20,041 nucleotides of DNA from Chara braunii (Eukaryota; Streptophyta; Charophyceae; Charales; Characeae), in NCBI GenBank assembly GCA_003427395.1, contig BFEA01000122.1:954243-974283 (forward strand), in the 5' to 3' direction. The translations under genes and the position numbers were made by a program. Shown one piece after another: positions 1-9,207 of the stretch. A model generated the notes under the pieces. The model was not told the DNA's origin, did no database searches, and worked only from the letters and a program-made list of their open reading frames with translations. How positions within the stretch are numbered: the first letter of the stretch is position 1; every line of letters starts with the position of its first letter.

Positions 1-44
<44 letters not shown>
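1..44. repeat. (TC)n followed by (AC)n microsatellite
   Basis: The window opens inside a TC dinucleotide tract (1-16) that passes into an AC tract (about 17-44). This is typical of the simple-repeat load of this locus and is a likely contig-breaking site. Confidence 0.95.
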
Positions 45-46
<2 letters not shown>

Positions 47-193
47 CACATACACGCGCGCGCTTACACAGTCTCAACCACATAAACGTTCACATGCTCA
101 AGCACCCACACCCACCCACACACCCACCCACACACACTACACATACACGCGCGCGCTTACAAGTCTCAACCACAAACGTTCACATGCTCAAGC

Positions 194-196
<3 letters not shown>
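42..196. repeat. Tandem duplication of a ~62-bp segment with an internal CA-rich spacer
   Basis: The segment starting CACTACACATACACGCGCGC at 42-106 recurs at 135-196. The copies differ only by small indels, for example TTACACAGTC against TTACAAGTC. Between them is a (CCCACA)n-like spacer. Each copy holds an alternating CG/CA stretch. Confidence 0.9.

Positions 197-264
<68 letters not shown>
196..264. repeat. (CT)n microsatellite inside the intron
   Basis: An uninterrupted CT dinucleotide tract of about 69 bases, read as (GA)n in the sense of the UPL3-like gene. It is followed by an alternating CG/CA stretch. ORFs across it on either strand (Leu/Ser or Arg/Glu repeats) are artefacts. Confidence 0.95.
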
Positions 265-266
<2 letters not shown>

Positions 267-551
267 GCGCGCGCACATGCATTTCCCGGAACGCAAGGCG
301 AATACCGGGTGAGCAGAAGTGGGGAAATGGAACGGCGGGAGGTGAACATGCACGGGTCTTTCCTGTGGTGATCGCCTCCACCCGCAGGGATCCGAAACGC
401 AGCGATGTGCATAGCAGGCGGTAATCAGAGAAGAAGAGAGGAAAGAATGGGCCAGCGAGAGAATGCAAGGAAGGAGGGGAGGGGAAAGCAAGGCAGAAGA
501 GGAGAGCGACAGGAAAAGGGCGAGGAGGAGATAGTTATATATATACGATAC

Positions 552-1541
552 CTGTTCGGCGAGATCGATGTATTCAATGGTTAGTAGCCTGGCGCAGAAA
601 CAAGGCACGGCGCCATAATGCACTACGGCCGCACAGGACGAGGGCAAGACGTCCGTTAGGTGCGTGAGAGCCCGCGCTGCCAACAACATGATGTCCGGAT
701 TGTACTCGCAATTCAACAGCCCGACAAGCACCGGAACAAAGGCGTCGACGGAGAAAGTGCTCAGCGAATCTTCCGTGCCGATTGACAAAAGTTCACAGAG
801 CTGAGACAGCGATTCTAGCTGCCTGCCCTCCTCTCCATCGGCGCGCAATCCGGCAAGGATCCCTTTCAAGCGGCTGTTCTGCATGCTGGCAGAAGCCGAG
901 GGCAACAGGTCGTCGAGCCCTGCGCCCAGCTTACGCAGAAGACCGTGTAAAGCGCTGCTCGCAGAGGTGAGATTATGATGGAGGGCGTCGGGGTCGTTCT
1001 CATCGTCACCGCCGCCAGCTCCCGCTCCGCCGGAGGCCGCAACAGCAGAGGCCCTGGCACGAAGGTCCCTCGAACGATCCTTCTCCCGTTCTCTCTCCCT
1101 CTCCCCGGCCGGCGACGCGCCATCCGATTCGGACTCCATTAGACCCCCGCCGCCAAGCACAGCCTTATTTCCCACAACAGAGGGATTGGTGGTATTATTC
1201 AGGGTGGCGGGATCTTGTTCCGCGCCCACGGTGGCCCCAGGACAACCCGCAGCAGCCGACGCCGTGTTCCCGCCTCCTCCCCCCCCCCCCCCCCCCCCTG
1301 CGCCTCCCCCTGTTGATGCCTTGGTCGCTTGTCGGGTCCCGCCGCCTGTCTGCTTCGTTGCGGCAGTGGCAGCAGCAGCAGCAGCAGCAGCAGCAGAACC
1401 AGAAAGTCGTGCACGCTTCGAAGGTACGGCAGGCGTAGGGTTTGCTGGTGGCGGCCTTGACCGAGACAATCTCCTCCTCGTCAGTGGCCCTCCTTCTGTC
1501 CCGCTGGTGCCCTCAGGCCGCTTTCGACTTCGCGTTTCCAT
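552..1541 (-). CDS. First coding exon of a UPL3/TRIP12-type HECT E3 ubiquitin ligase (partial)
   Basis: This exon encodes the N-terminal 330 residues of a HECT-domain E3 ubiquitin ligase of the plant UPL3/UPL4 and animal TRIP12 family. Family members transfer ubiquitin through a C-terminal HECT cysteine; that domain lies beyond the window's left edge. Residues 1-187 are low complexity: a basic start (METRSRKRP), an NLS-like KRARLS near 42, poly-Ala about 50-58, poly-Gly about 78-91, and an Arg/Glu run. Residues about 188-330 match the conserved armadillo-like region: SSALHGLLRKLGAGLDDLLP, then IGTEDSLSTFSVDAFVPVLV, then NPDIMLLAARALTHL and VLPSSCAAVVHYGAV, ending IEYIDLAEQ. The reading frame then meets CAG|GTATCG, a splice donor in phase 0, so the open frame beyond it is intron. 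The ATG is the first in frame before a stop-rich upstream region. A 20-base C run (1279-1298) encodes the poly-Gly and is a likely site of length error. Family members are usually well over 1,500 residues. Confidence 0.9.
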
Positions 1542-1620
1542 AAAATTCCTCGCCCCCTAATCGAGCGGAGAGGCATCAACTTCGTCAACCGATCTTCCTT
1601 TCCATATCTTTACGCCATCT

Positions 1621-1632
1621 CCCCCCCCCCCC

Positions 1633-1672
<40 letters not shown>

Positions 1673-1673
1673 N

Positions 1674-1743
<70 letters not shown>
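1621..1743. repeat. Poly-C plus (TC)n microsatellite containing an N
   Basis: A run of 13 C's (1621-1633) leads into a TC tract of about 110 bases, with one undetermined base at 1673. The true length of the tract is probably uncertain. Confidence 0.95.
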
Positions 1744-1753
<10 letters not shown>

Positions 1754-1915
1754 CTGTGTGTATGCGTGCGTGTCTTCTCCTGTATGTACGTGTACGTGTA
1801 TGTGTATGCGTGTATGTGTGTATTTGTGTATAAGTTCGTGTGCACGTGTGCACGTGTGTCTCTGTACGTTTGTGTGCCTGCGTCTCTGTCTGCGAGTGTC
1901 TGTGCCTTTATGCTT
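1744..1915. repeat. Degenerate (TG)n tract
   Basis: The sequence is TG-rich with interruptions (TGTATG, TGCGTG, TGCACGTG) and continues directly from the TC tract as a compound microsatellite. Cys/Val-rich ORFs across it are artefacts of the repeat. Confidence 0.85.
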
Positions 1916-2850
1916 ACGGGTGGACAGAATTGTGGGCGACCGGTCGGGGAAGATGAAGAACCTGCAGTTGGGGCCAAAAACAAGACACATAAAGAGAATT
2001 CGAGAGACGGAGGAGGACGAAGTAAAGGCAGCAAGTCGACGTAAATGGGAACAAGCGCAGGTGGACGTGCAACCGGTCGGACTAAAGAACACCACACGTT
2101 CACAGCTGCGGTCAAGCGCCAATCCGTTCTGTGCTGTGCCGTACTGTGAGCGTGCCACGTGCATACGCCTCAGTGCCCCCGAGTCACTCACCTAGCCTCC
2201 TCCCTCTCACAGCAATAACGTTACCCCTGTTTTCAGACGGATCAGGAGCCCAGCATGATACTACATGCGCATGGGTGCCCCACCCCTCCCCACCCCACCA
2301 ACCCGACTTCTCTAGCTAGTCCCTGCCTGGCCCCCGTCCCTGCTCCCACCTCCCCTTCGTCCTGCTGACGTTTAACGGCCGTAGTGGGGACCACCGCGTC
2401 CTACACAAGCCCCGTCTCAGCCCGCTGTAGGGACGTAACGTCCGTCAATCGGCTAAATCTTCGTTGAAAGCTCTCTGGTGAAAACAACGACCAAGCGCGG
2501 ACGTCCGACGGACGCAAGCACGACGGGGAATGAGCCAGTGGCGTGCACGAAAGAAATCAAGCCAATCGAAGAGAGAGAGGGAGAGGGAGAAGGAGAAGCG
2601 AGGGAAAGAGAGAAGGAGAGCAAGGACAGGGAAAGCAGCACACACACATCACCACCACACAGCCCGACCCGCACTCAACCTCAGGGAGAGACGGGGAGCA
2701 AACTCCTGCAATGGTAGGAACAGACCGCAATAGTAGCTATCGATCGTGTATCTGGTAGTGAGCGAGCAGTACGCTCACTCGCTCACTGCATCCGCGGCCG
2801 AAGAAATCGCCTCGGCTCCACTCCGTTGTCCCGGGGGACTCGGCGGGAAC

Positions 2851-2877
2851 GGGCGGAACGGGCGGGGCGGGGCGGGG
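2851..2877 (+). other. G-run with G-quadruplex pattern and GC-box-like GGGCGG cores
   Basis: Five runs of three or more G's are separated by spacers of one to six bases, so the stretch fits the standard G3+N1-7 quadruplex pattern. It also contains repeated GGGCGG cores. It lies about 1.3 kb upstream of the UPL3-like ATG, so a promoter role is possible but unproven. Confidence 0.5.
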
Positions 2878-3000
2878 ATGCACGGGGAGGGACGGGGCTC
2901 CGGTGGGCTCGAACTGGCTCCGCCCCAATGCCCTTGCATGGTACGACCTCCATGGTCATGTGTGTGGTGTCAATCCCGGCCGCTGCGCTAGAACAGCCGC

Positions 3001-4250
3001 ACGCACTTCTCCACGACTCCTGATCCTCTGATGCACCCACCCTCNCCCCCCCCCCCCACCCCCCCACCCCCACCAGAAGACTGGACAACGTAGCTCAGCA
3101 GCATTTCGTTCGACAACCACTACCTCTACTGCTGCCGCTGCTACCACTATTTGGGTCTGGAACCCATGGGCCCTGATTGTGGTAGACCATCAATCACGCA
3201 TCTGGACCAGAAACGAGTCATCTTCAGACAACTATACTACGGTAGTAGCCTGAACGAACACGATTTGACAAAACCAGCGGAAGCCGCGCTGCCTCTCGCC
3301 AAACACTTCCCTCCCCGCACAGGTGGTTTCGCTCGCCCTCCCGCTCCCTTCCGGACCACACCCCCACCCCCACCTCCAGCCAACCTGTAACCTATAATAC
3401 GGGATGGAACGGGATGGCAGATGGGGCGAGCCTCCGGGGGTTGGGGAAGGCTGGGGTTAGTGGGGGGGAAGCCGGCGCAATGCAAACCAATCGGCTGTTC
3501 GGGAGTTCACCTTCTGTTTCCGTGAACCTCCTCCTCCCTCTCCCCTCCCTCCCCCTCCCTCCCCCTCCCTCCCTCCCTCCCCCCTCCTTACCCGTTCCCG
3601 CTTCTGTCGCACGGTTCGCACCTGCTATCCCAGGTCCCCCACCCTCATTCACCCGTCCTGTAACATGCACATCCAAATCGAACTTTCCGAAAACCCACTT
3701 GCATTCTTCCCAACCCACTTGCATTCTTCCCTTCGTTACACGCGATCACCCCGGCCACGTATGGACTTGCAGCGTCCGACCAGAAGTCCAGTCATGACGT
3801 GCAACTTGGCAGTGCAATACGCACTCCCAGTTAAAAATGGCTTAGCGTGTCCCACACAGAATGGAAGAAGAACGGGGAAAAAAAAAAGAAAAAAAAAGAC
3901 CGAAGTCGAGCGTTCCGCACAGCACACTGGCTTTCTCTACCAGCCTGCATGTCTCTGCTTCTGGCTCGATATCGAGTGGGATTCATGCGTTCTGTGCATC
4001 CAGATGAGCGGATGATAGCGAAAGCTGCAGAGCACAGCCCATGGACTTGGTCAGTTTCCTGGCCGAATTCGTGCCTCCTTTGCACCGACAAACACCGTGA
4101 TGAGGCGTAGTAGTCCCCACTGCGTTCTGTTATCTGTTAGCACGCGACATGCGACGACAGGCACGAGCGACCCGCTAGTTAGGCCTGGCCCACCGGACCA
4201 CTCTGGAAGTCCTGAGGCCCGCTGCACGACTCTCCAGGTACAGGTATGAC
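3001..4250. other. Non-coding GC-rich stretch with poly-C and pyrimidine tracts
   Basis: I see no convincing gene. There is a poly-C stretch with an N at 3045 (about 3041-3074), a (CCCT)n-like tract around 3530-3590, and A-rich runs at 3878-3898. The ORFs here are short and low in complexity. A perfect tandem duplication of the 20-mer AACCCACTTGCATTCTTCCC sits at 3692-3711 and 3712-3731. Confidence 0.6.
3692..3731. repeat. Perfect 20-bp tandem duplication
   Basis: AACCCACTTGCATTCTTCCC occurs twice head to tail with no mismatch. It could be a recent slippage duplication. Confidence 0.95.
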
Positions 4251-4410
4251 GTCTAGGAGACGGTCTGCACCTTGACCAGTTTCGCTCTACCCCGGTCAGG
4301 AACTTTTTGGGGGGGGCGAAGTGAAGGCCGCAGCTGGTCTAGGAGGTGGTCTGCACCTGGACCGGTTTCGCTCTCTCCGGATCTTTTTGGGGGGCGAAGT
4401 GAAAGCGAAG
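4251..4410. repeat. Two-copy tandem repeat, ~86-bp period
   Basis: Copy 1 starts GTCTAGGAGACGGTCTGCAC at 4251; copy 2 starts GTCTAGGAGGTGGTCTGCAC at 4337. Both continue through TTTCGCTCT and a CTTTTTGGGGGG run to GCGAAGTGAA. Copy 2 is shorter in the middle. Each copy has a small self-complementary core: TGACC with GGTCA in copy 1, CCGG with CCGG in copy 2. Confidence 0.85.
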
Positions 4411-4501
4411 GCTAAGGCAGCCTCCTAAGGTTTGCGAGAAGTAAATATAGCCCGATCAGACCATTAGGCACATCACCATCAGCACAGGATTTCCTTCTTT
4501 G

Positions 4502-4537
4502 AGCCCCGAAGGACAATGAAATTTTGTCCGGTGGGCT
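4502..4537 (+). other. Compound hairpin with 7-nt loop
   Basis: Outer stem AGCCC/GGGCT (4502-4506 with 4533-4537) encloses inner stem GGACAA/TTGTCC (4511-4516 with 4524-4529), with loop TGAAATT. The internal loop is CGAA against GGT. The architecture resembles the 12.7-14.3 kb array, but the loop sequence differs. Confidence 0.6.
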
Positions 4538-4639
4538 AAGCCCCAAAGGACACAGCGAAAGGGTGGCAGGGAATGCAGCCCTAAGGGCCTATGTTTCCTT
4601 TTTTTTTTTTAGAGAGAGAGAGAAAGGTGTCCCCTTTCA

Positions 4640-6650
4640 CTACAGCCTTTGGGCTGCGAACACAGACACGGGAATCCACTAGATAGCAGCCCTAAGTTCC
4701 AAGCCTGGCCCAATGACCCAAAACGTTGGGGGCCTACTGGTAGCAGCAGGGACACCTCTCACCTCACATATATTCTAACTGACGTTCTGCTATGTCATTC
4801 ATGGAACAGATCTTTCTTTTCAGAAGCTACCACTACTCTTAAGGTTATACAGGGGACCCCTGCAAGCATAGCTTTCTACCGCTCTTCGGTGAAGGGAGGT
4901 TTGTGACGTACCAGCTTCTGTATCCGAACAATATTCTGGACCCTTGAATTTTGTTGTTCGAATTAACAGGCCTTAGAGGCCTCCTTTTTAGGTTAATGGA
5001 TGATACTTGGACTCAATGGCCGGCGAGGCCCACCCATGTTTTAGAACCTTGTCGTTTCCTTTTCCACAGATTCCTAAATTCACGTAGAAATTACGTGCGC
5101 CTTAGCGAGCGCACTAGGAATTTTGTTCGACAGTTGGGGACTCCAAAATTTGCGGACGCACTTCCTGTTGACGTGTCCTTTCTTGCAAGTGATTGCTCCC
5201 AAAGTCGTCCTTGAAAGCCCTGTGAATTTTCAATAGGATCTAAATAGGCGTAGGATTTTTCCCGCGTCCGACCGCTCGCGCGGGTATGATATTTGAATTT
5301 CTCAATTTTGAATTAGTTGTAGAAGCTAGGATGAACGCAGCATAATTGTCTTGGGGCCTTTTCATTATTGTGCCGACACCATACATGCAAGCTTCCCCCT
5401 CCTTCCGCTATCCCCACACAGGAACTCCCTACCGACTCCCCCTTCCAGAGAAAACTCGAGCTATCGGGTAACAACGTGTAAGGAGGATGCTCCCACACAC
5501 ACAGTAATCTGATTGGCTGCGAAGAAACATGCAAGATTGATATGCCTTTCCTCAGGCGATTACCCTAAATCCTCTCCTTGTCCCCTTCTATCGTCGCTCA
5601 GTCCTCTCTCATCATCTATCTCCCTCTTCGCAACTATAAGATCCACAAGCGCATCCAAGAATCTCTCTCTCAACCCACCCGCCAATGGTTAGGCGATGTG
5701 TATGCGGCGAGTCAGAAAGTCCTAACGAGTTGACTGCATTGTATGCAAGGCGGTGTGTCGGGTGACCACTACGAACTGCGGGATCTGGGTACGTCGGTGC
5801 AAAAGTTGAGTTGGCAGGGTGACGATCGTTGTGGTATGGAGGTTGGTATATGGCGGTCGGGATCATCAGTAAGAAGGGTGTTAGTATGAGTGGTTGCATG
5901 GTCAGGGGTCATAATTATAGAGCAAAAGGGTGGCGCACCTTGATCTTCAATTCTTATTCTTCTTATTTTTGGAAGCTAACTTCACGGCGGATTGGCGATT
6001 TTGGTTATCAAATCTCTTTGTGTGTTTATAACTCTTTCTTTGTCTCTAGCCCCCTTCTTCGGTCAAGCTACGTCTTTGTACTCCTCCTCCGACTTTACCT
6101 TCTCTCTCTCTATCTCTTTGTGTATGTTTGTCGTGAATGCTTAAAAGTTTCACGTCCCTACCAGCCCCCGAGATCCTGCCTTGGTCGCCTCTCTGAAGTT
6201 AATCAGATCTTGCGAGAATGAGTATCATTGAATTTGAGAGACCAGCAAACTCAAATAATCTAACTTCGCCCCTCTTTGTACTTCTTCGTATATAACGGTT
6301 TGTGCATGGGCGATCCCTTTCATGTGTATATCGATGGAGTTAATGCTCCGACGACAAAAGTGAGTTAAGATTTTGCTATGGCACATGTTCACATGAATGT
6401 ATGATGCATGATGCATGGAAGAGAAAGCATAGTGTTGTGCATGATTATTCTCACGATCGGATAAAGGGTTAAGTAACAGGCGCAATTTGTTTTGCATATG
6501 CCATATAGACTGATTGCTCTGATCCGACTTGGCGTCGACATCCCCACCACGCCCATTGTCGTATAATGAGGAAAAAACACGTGTGTACAAGTGGGACGTA
6601 CGAGAAGTCGTTACCAAGATCGGTCGATGCAATTATATAAGTAGTATTAT
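4640..6650. other. Non-coding stretch, no gene recognised
   Basis: I find no supported gene. A short open frame at 4996-5214 (+, from MDDTWTQWPA) has no recognised family and could be a remnant or chance. A CT-rich patch lies at 6040-6120. Minor palindromes include CCCGCG/CGCGGG (5261-5284). Base composition becomes AT-richer after about 6200. Confidence 0.5.
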
Positions 6651-6661
6651 TGTCAGTTAGT

Positions 6662-6751
6662 ATGGTAATATATCATTTTCCATGAGTATTATAGTTATGA
6701 TTTCTTTTTATATAGAGTCATGAATGTAATATTATCATGATATATTACCAT
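6662..6751. repeat. Perfect 15-bp inverted repeat with nested palindrome
   Basis: ATGGTAATATATCAT (6662-6676) and its exact reverse complement ATGATATATTACCAT (6737-6751) are separated by 60 bases of AT-rich sequence. Nested inside is CATGA/TCATG (6681-6685 with 6718-6722). It could be a small terminal-inverted-repeat element or a cruciform or hairpin site. No transposase is nearby. Confidence 0.85.
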
Positions 6752-6816
6752 TATTATTTTCTCTAAAAACTGGCTGGTCGTAAACACTGGAAATGACGCG
6801 TTTTAGGGAAAGATGA

Positions 6817-7614
6817 TCTGGAACCGAGGCTTCATGGGTAGAGATTGTAGAGTATGATTATCAGCACAATAATGGAAGGCTTATGCTGGACGTTTTTCTA
6901 TGATGGGCAGAACCCAGACCAGAGCAAAGGCAACTCGGGATGCCTTATGCAAAAGAAGATCCTAATACGGCCTTGCCCGCTAAAAAGGAAGATGGATTCG
7001 AGGTATCCTTGTTGAGGAGAGTCAAGGAAGGAGAGTATATCTCTTCCTGGTGAGGCACATTGATGAACGTGGGTATTTTCGCTTGGATCGAGTCCGACTT
7101 TGATGATGATGAAGATTGCGCGATTGTGAGGGTGACCCTTTATGCTTCTTCGTCATTTTGGGTCTTACATGGGATTGAGTTGGCGCTCGGGCATGAGAGC
7201 CTGATGACGAAGCTTTTAAGGGTAGCTGAGAGAGCTGCAGCAAAGTGAGCGAGTAACAAAGTCCTTGAAAAAGAAGAGCAGGTGAAGACCCATGTAGAAG
7301 TCAGGCGTGCCGACGAGTTTGGACTTCCTTCAACTCCATTACGAATTGTCTTACATGAATTCCTAATAAAAAAGGGTTTTGGGGGAGAGGCGAGGGTCGA
7401 GGCCGCAGCAGAGGCCGCAGTGAGGGTGCGAGAATGGGGGTATGGGCGCTATACGTGCGAGCTGATATATGACCTGTATCTGGATGAAAGATTCTTACCT
7501 CATGGTCAAGGACTGAGGAATCTGGTCAACATAGTTGATGCCTATGCTTACTCCCATGATCCACATGAAAGAGCCGTAGATTGGGATGAGATTCAGGCGG
7601 TAGTGAACCAATAG
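6817..7614 (+). pseudogene. TGA-interrupted reading frame, family not recognised
   Basis: One frame stays open for about 265 codons apart from three TGA codons (6901, 7051, 7246), and ends at TAG 7612-7614. About a dozen stops would be expected by chance, and TAA and TAG are absent before the end, so I take it as once or still coding. The upstream edge is another TGA at 6814. Visible pieces include an acidic run (SDFDDDEDCAIVRVTLYAS), an Ala/Glu-rich stretch (ARVEAAAEAAVRVREWGYG) and a charged C-terminus ending DEIQAVVNQ. There is no signal peptide, membrane segment or catalytic motif I can name. Each TGA could come from CGA by a C-to-T change, so decay is the simplest reading. A structural or capsid-like transposon protein is a guess only. 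Confidence 0.45.
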
Positions 7615-7640
7615 AGAGTACCCTCATGCTCTGCCAAGTG

Positions 7641-7703
7641 CGTCACTCACAGACTCGTCTACGGTCGCCTCACTATGTAGTACGAGTGCAAGAGTCAGTG
7701 ACG
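7641..7703 (+). other. Long compound hairpin just after the TGA-interrupted frame
   Basis: Outer stem CGTCACT/AGTGACG (7641-7647 with 7697-7703) encloses ACTCGTCTAC (7653-7662) paired with GTAG-T-ACGAGT (7677-7687), with one bulged T. That makes 17 pairs in 63 nt. It starts 26 bases after the frame's TAG, so a 3' end role is possible. Confidence 0.6.
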
Positions 7704-8450
7704 TTTGTAATAATAATTAGTATCTACCTATGGATAGTTTTGAAAGCTCTGCCAATGTAGGATGTACATTGTTCATAGTACCCTTAAAGTTAAAATAAGG
7801 ATGACTATGTCTTCGACAGGGCTGGGTTGAGTAGACTACTACAAGTATAAACAAAAAATCCCAATTGTGTAACTACGGTAAATAGGCACAGGGTACAAAG
7901 GAAAATAGTTTTGTAATAATGGTCAGGTAAGACAACCCGAGCTGCAGGCGGGATGAACCCCAATAGAACAACTATACATATGGGGTATGTTAGGACTGTC
8001 TCGAATCGAGTTATTGGAATGCCTCCGAGTGGATAGAGCAGGGAGTGGTTTTAAGGACATAGTTACGAAATGAAAGTCTACTCCACAAGACTTATCATTG
8101 GGAGAAGGGGATATGGGGCCTACTTCGTGTCTAGGTCCAGATGGTTGTACATATAAGAGGTATGAGAGATTTAGGAAGAGACCTCAGTGTGCGGGAGGTA
8201 GACTCTCTAACCCAGAAGTATAGTTGTAAAGACTTGGATATAAATGATGTCTAGTCTTACCTTCGTGAATGATGGTTTTGTGAAAGAGATGTATGAGAAA
8301 CATCTCATGTGCTGTGTATTTCGTGAATGTGAATGAATATGAACTGTCTACTCTTCAGTATACTCGTGCGATCTGCCCACGGGCGGGTGATAGGGCCGTG
8401 TATAAGGAGAGAGAGTGCAGTCTATTATTGTAAAAGTGTGAGAATCCTAA
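7704..8450. other. Non-coding, rich in short inverted repeats
   Basis: No gene is recognised. Simple perfect hairpins are CAATGTA/TACATTG (7753-7771, loop GGATG) and GAGATGT/ACATCTC (8286-8306, 7-nt loop ATGAGAA). Single hairpins of 6-7 bp are expected by chance at this scale, so each alone is weak. Confidence 0.4.
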
Positions 8451-8455
8451 GGGAT

Positions 8456-8537
8456 TTATGGGTCTTTGAGACTCGAGCGCTTACCGTGTCGAATGTTTAT
8501 TGCTTGAGTTGTGGCAAAGACCCATAAGTTGGTCTTT
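8456..8537 (+). other. Compound hairpin with a detached ATAAGTT loop unit and two competing folds
   Basis: TTATGGGTCTTTG (8456-8468) is perfectly complementary over 13 bp to CAAAGACCCATAA (8515-8527). Inside, ACTCGAGC (8471-8478) pairs with GCTTGAGT (8502-8509) with one G.T pair. The 3' arm also starts a second hairpin, AAAGACC (8516-8522) with GGTCTTT (8531-8537), whose loop region is C plus ATAAGTT, the same loop as the 12.7-14.3 kb array. The two folds exclude each other. Confidence 0.75.
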
Positions 8538-8674
8538 CAGTTTGAGTTGTTTTATGATTGAGATGCCTTCAAGTGGGAAGGTGGTCTTGTGCTGATTGGA
8601 AGACTCATCTTCAGAGAGGGAAGATGTTTTAATGAAAGGTCCACGAGAGTTCATCCTAAACAGAGAAGGGATGA

Positions 8675-9067
8675 AAACCTCTCACAGTGGATCGAGGCCG
8701 GCGGATGGTGCACCCACAGCGACCCCCGCCACCCCCTCGGCAGCAGCTCTACAGGCCAGCTCAGAATGATCTCCAATTTCGTGCCACCTCTAGGCTAACG
8801 GCGCTCTCTGAGTGAGAAGTGAGGGAAGCTACGACTACGGACCCTATGCACGTTGACCTTCCCAGTCCAAGCCTCAAGACGGGTGGGGAAGAGGAATTCC
8901 GCCAACACCTCAACACGCTAGAGCCCGAACGGGTTTTGCAAACAGAGGCGAGTGCTCAAGGCCCTCGACCGTCACGACGACCTCCAAATCCAGCGTCGCG
9001 CCTGAGTCAAGGAGCACCGGAGCAAAATAATAAAAATAGTCAGAGACTTTCAATCGTCAGAATATGA
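8675..9067 (+). pseudogene. Disordered-protein-like frame interrupted by one TGA
   Basis: Between a TGA at 8672 and a TGA at 9065-9067 this frame is open except for TGA 8813-8815. It could start at ATG 8705 or, after the internal stop, at ATG 8846. The first part reads HPQRPPPPPRQQLYRPAQND and the later part contains RPSRRPPNPASRLSQGAPEQ. It is Pro/Arg/Gln-rich and probably disordered, as in linkers of retroelement Gag-like or structural proteins. I see no zinc knuckle or other named motif. GC content rises sharply at about 8690 relative to the flanking AT-rich hairpin region, which supports a separate coding history. It could also be a noncoding GC-rich island. Confidence 0.35.
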
Positions 9068-9207
9068 CGGATGAGGAAAAAGACAAAACCGCTAGCACCG
9101 TTCTGACACCACTAACGACAAAACCAAGGGGGATAGCCCCGCCGGGCCCTCAGCGCTATTCTGATAGTCCTACGTCGTCGCCGCTCGATCTCGATCTCGA
9201 TCCCTGA
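9064..9207 (+). CDS. Small ORF (47 aa) overlapping the previous stop as ATGA
   Basis: The ATG at 9064 shares bases with the TGA at 9065-9067, an ATGA stop-start overlap. The product begins MTDEEKDKTASTVLTPL, is Pro/Ser-rich in the middle (APPGPQRYSDSPTSSP) and ends LDLDLDP. No family is recognised. An AATAAA-like signal (GAATAAAAG, about 9214) follows closely, as at a transcript 3' end. The second half is copied again after the adapter insertion. It may be the tail of the upstream frame after a frameshift, or chance. Confidence 0.3.
   Translation: MTDEEKDKTASTVLTPLTTKPRGIAPPGPQRYSDSPTSSPLDLDLDP

Larger units (their letters stand above)
1..551 (-). other. 5' part of intron 1 of the UPL3-like gene
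   Basis: The intron starts with the donor GTATCG directly after the DLAEQ codons. Downstream (towards position 1) I find no acceptor followed by the residues expected next in this family, so exon 2 is outside the window. On the sense strand the intron is pyrimidine-rich at first, then contains a (GA)n tract of about 69 bases. Translating it gives only Arg/Glu repeats, which argues for intron rather than coding sequence. Confidence 0.75.
1542..3000 (-). promoter_or_regulatory. Upstream region of the UPL3-like gene (5' UTR and promoter, not resolved)
   Basis: No recognisable gene lies here. Just upstream of the ATG, in sense orientation, come a (GA)n tract and a CA-rich tract, then mixed GC-rich sequence with short purine-rich stretches (2560-2640). 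I see no TATA box or transcription start that I can place with confidence. By position this should hold the 5' UTR and promoter. The GA repeats could act as GAGA-type elements, which is speculation. Confidence 0.35.

Noticed and set aside
180-551. Extension of the UPL3-like frame past 552 into a Tyr/Leu/Ser-rich and then Arg/Glu-repeat tail
   Set aside because: A GT donor follows the conserved DLAEQ exactly and the remaining residues do not resemble the family; the tail is intron and microsatellite.
1557-2195. Several ORFs of Arg/Glu, Thr/His or Cys/Val repeats on both strands
   Set aside because: They are translations of (TC)n and (TG)n microsatellites in multiple frames.
6225-6632. 135-aa minus-strand ORF
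   Set aside because: No recognisable features, His/Ser-rich mixed composition and no supporting context; length is within chance for 20 kb.
7753-8306. Individual 7-bp hairpins as separate regulatory elements
   Set aside because: About ten perfect 7-bp stems with short loops are expected by chance in 20 kb, so each one alone is not evidence.
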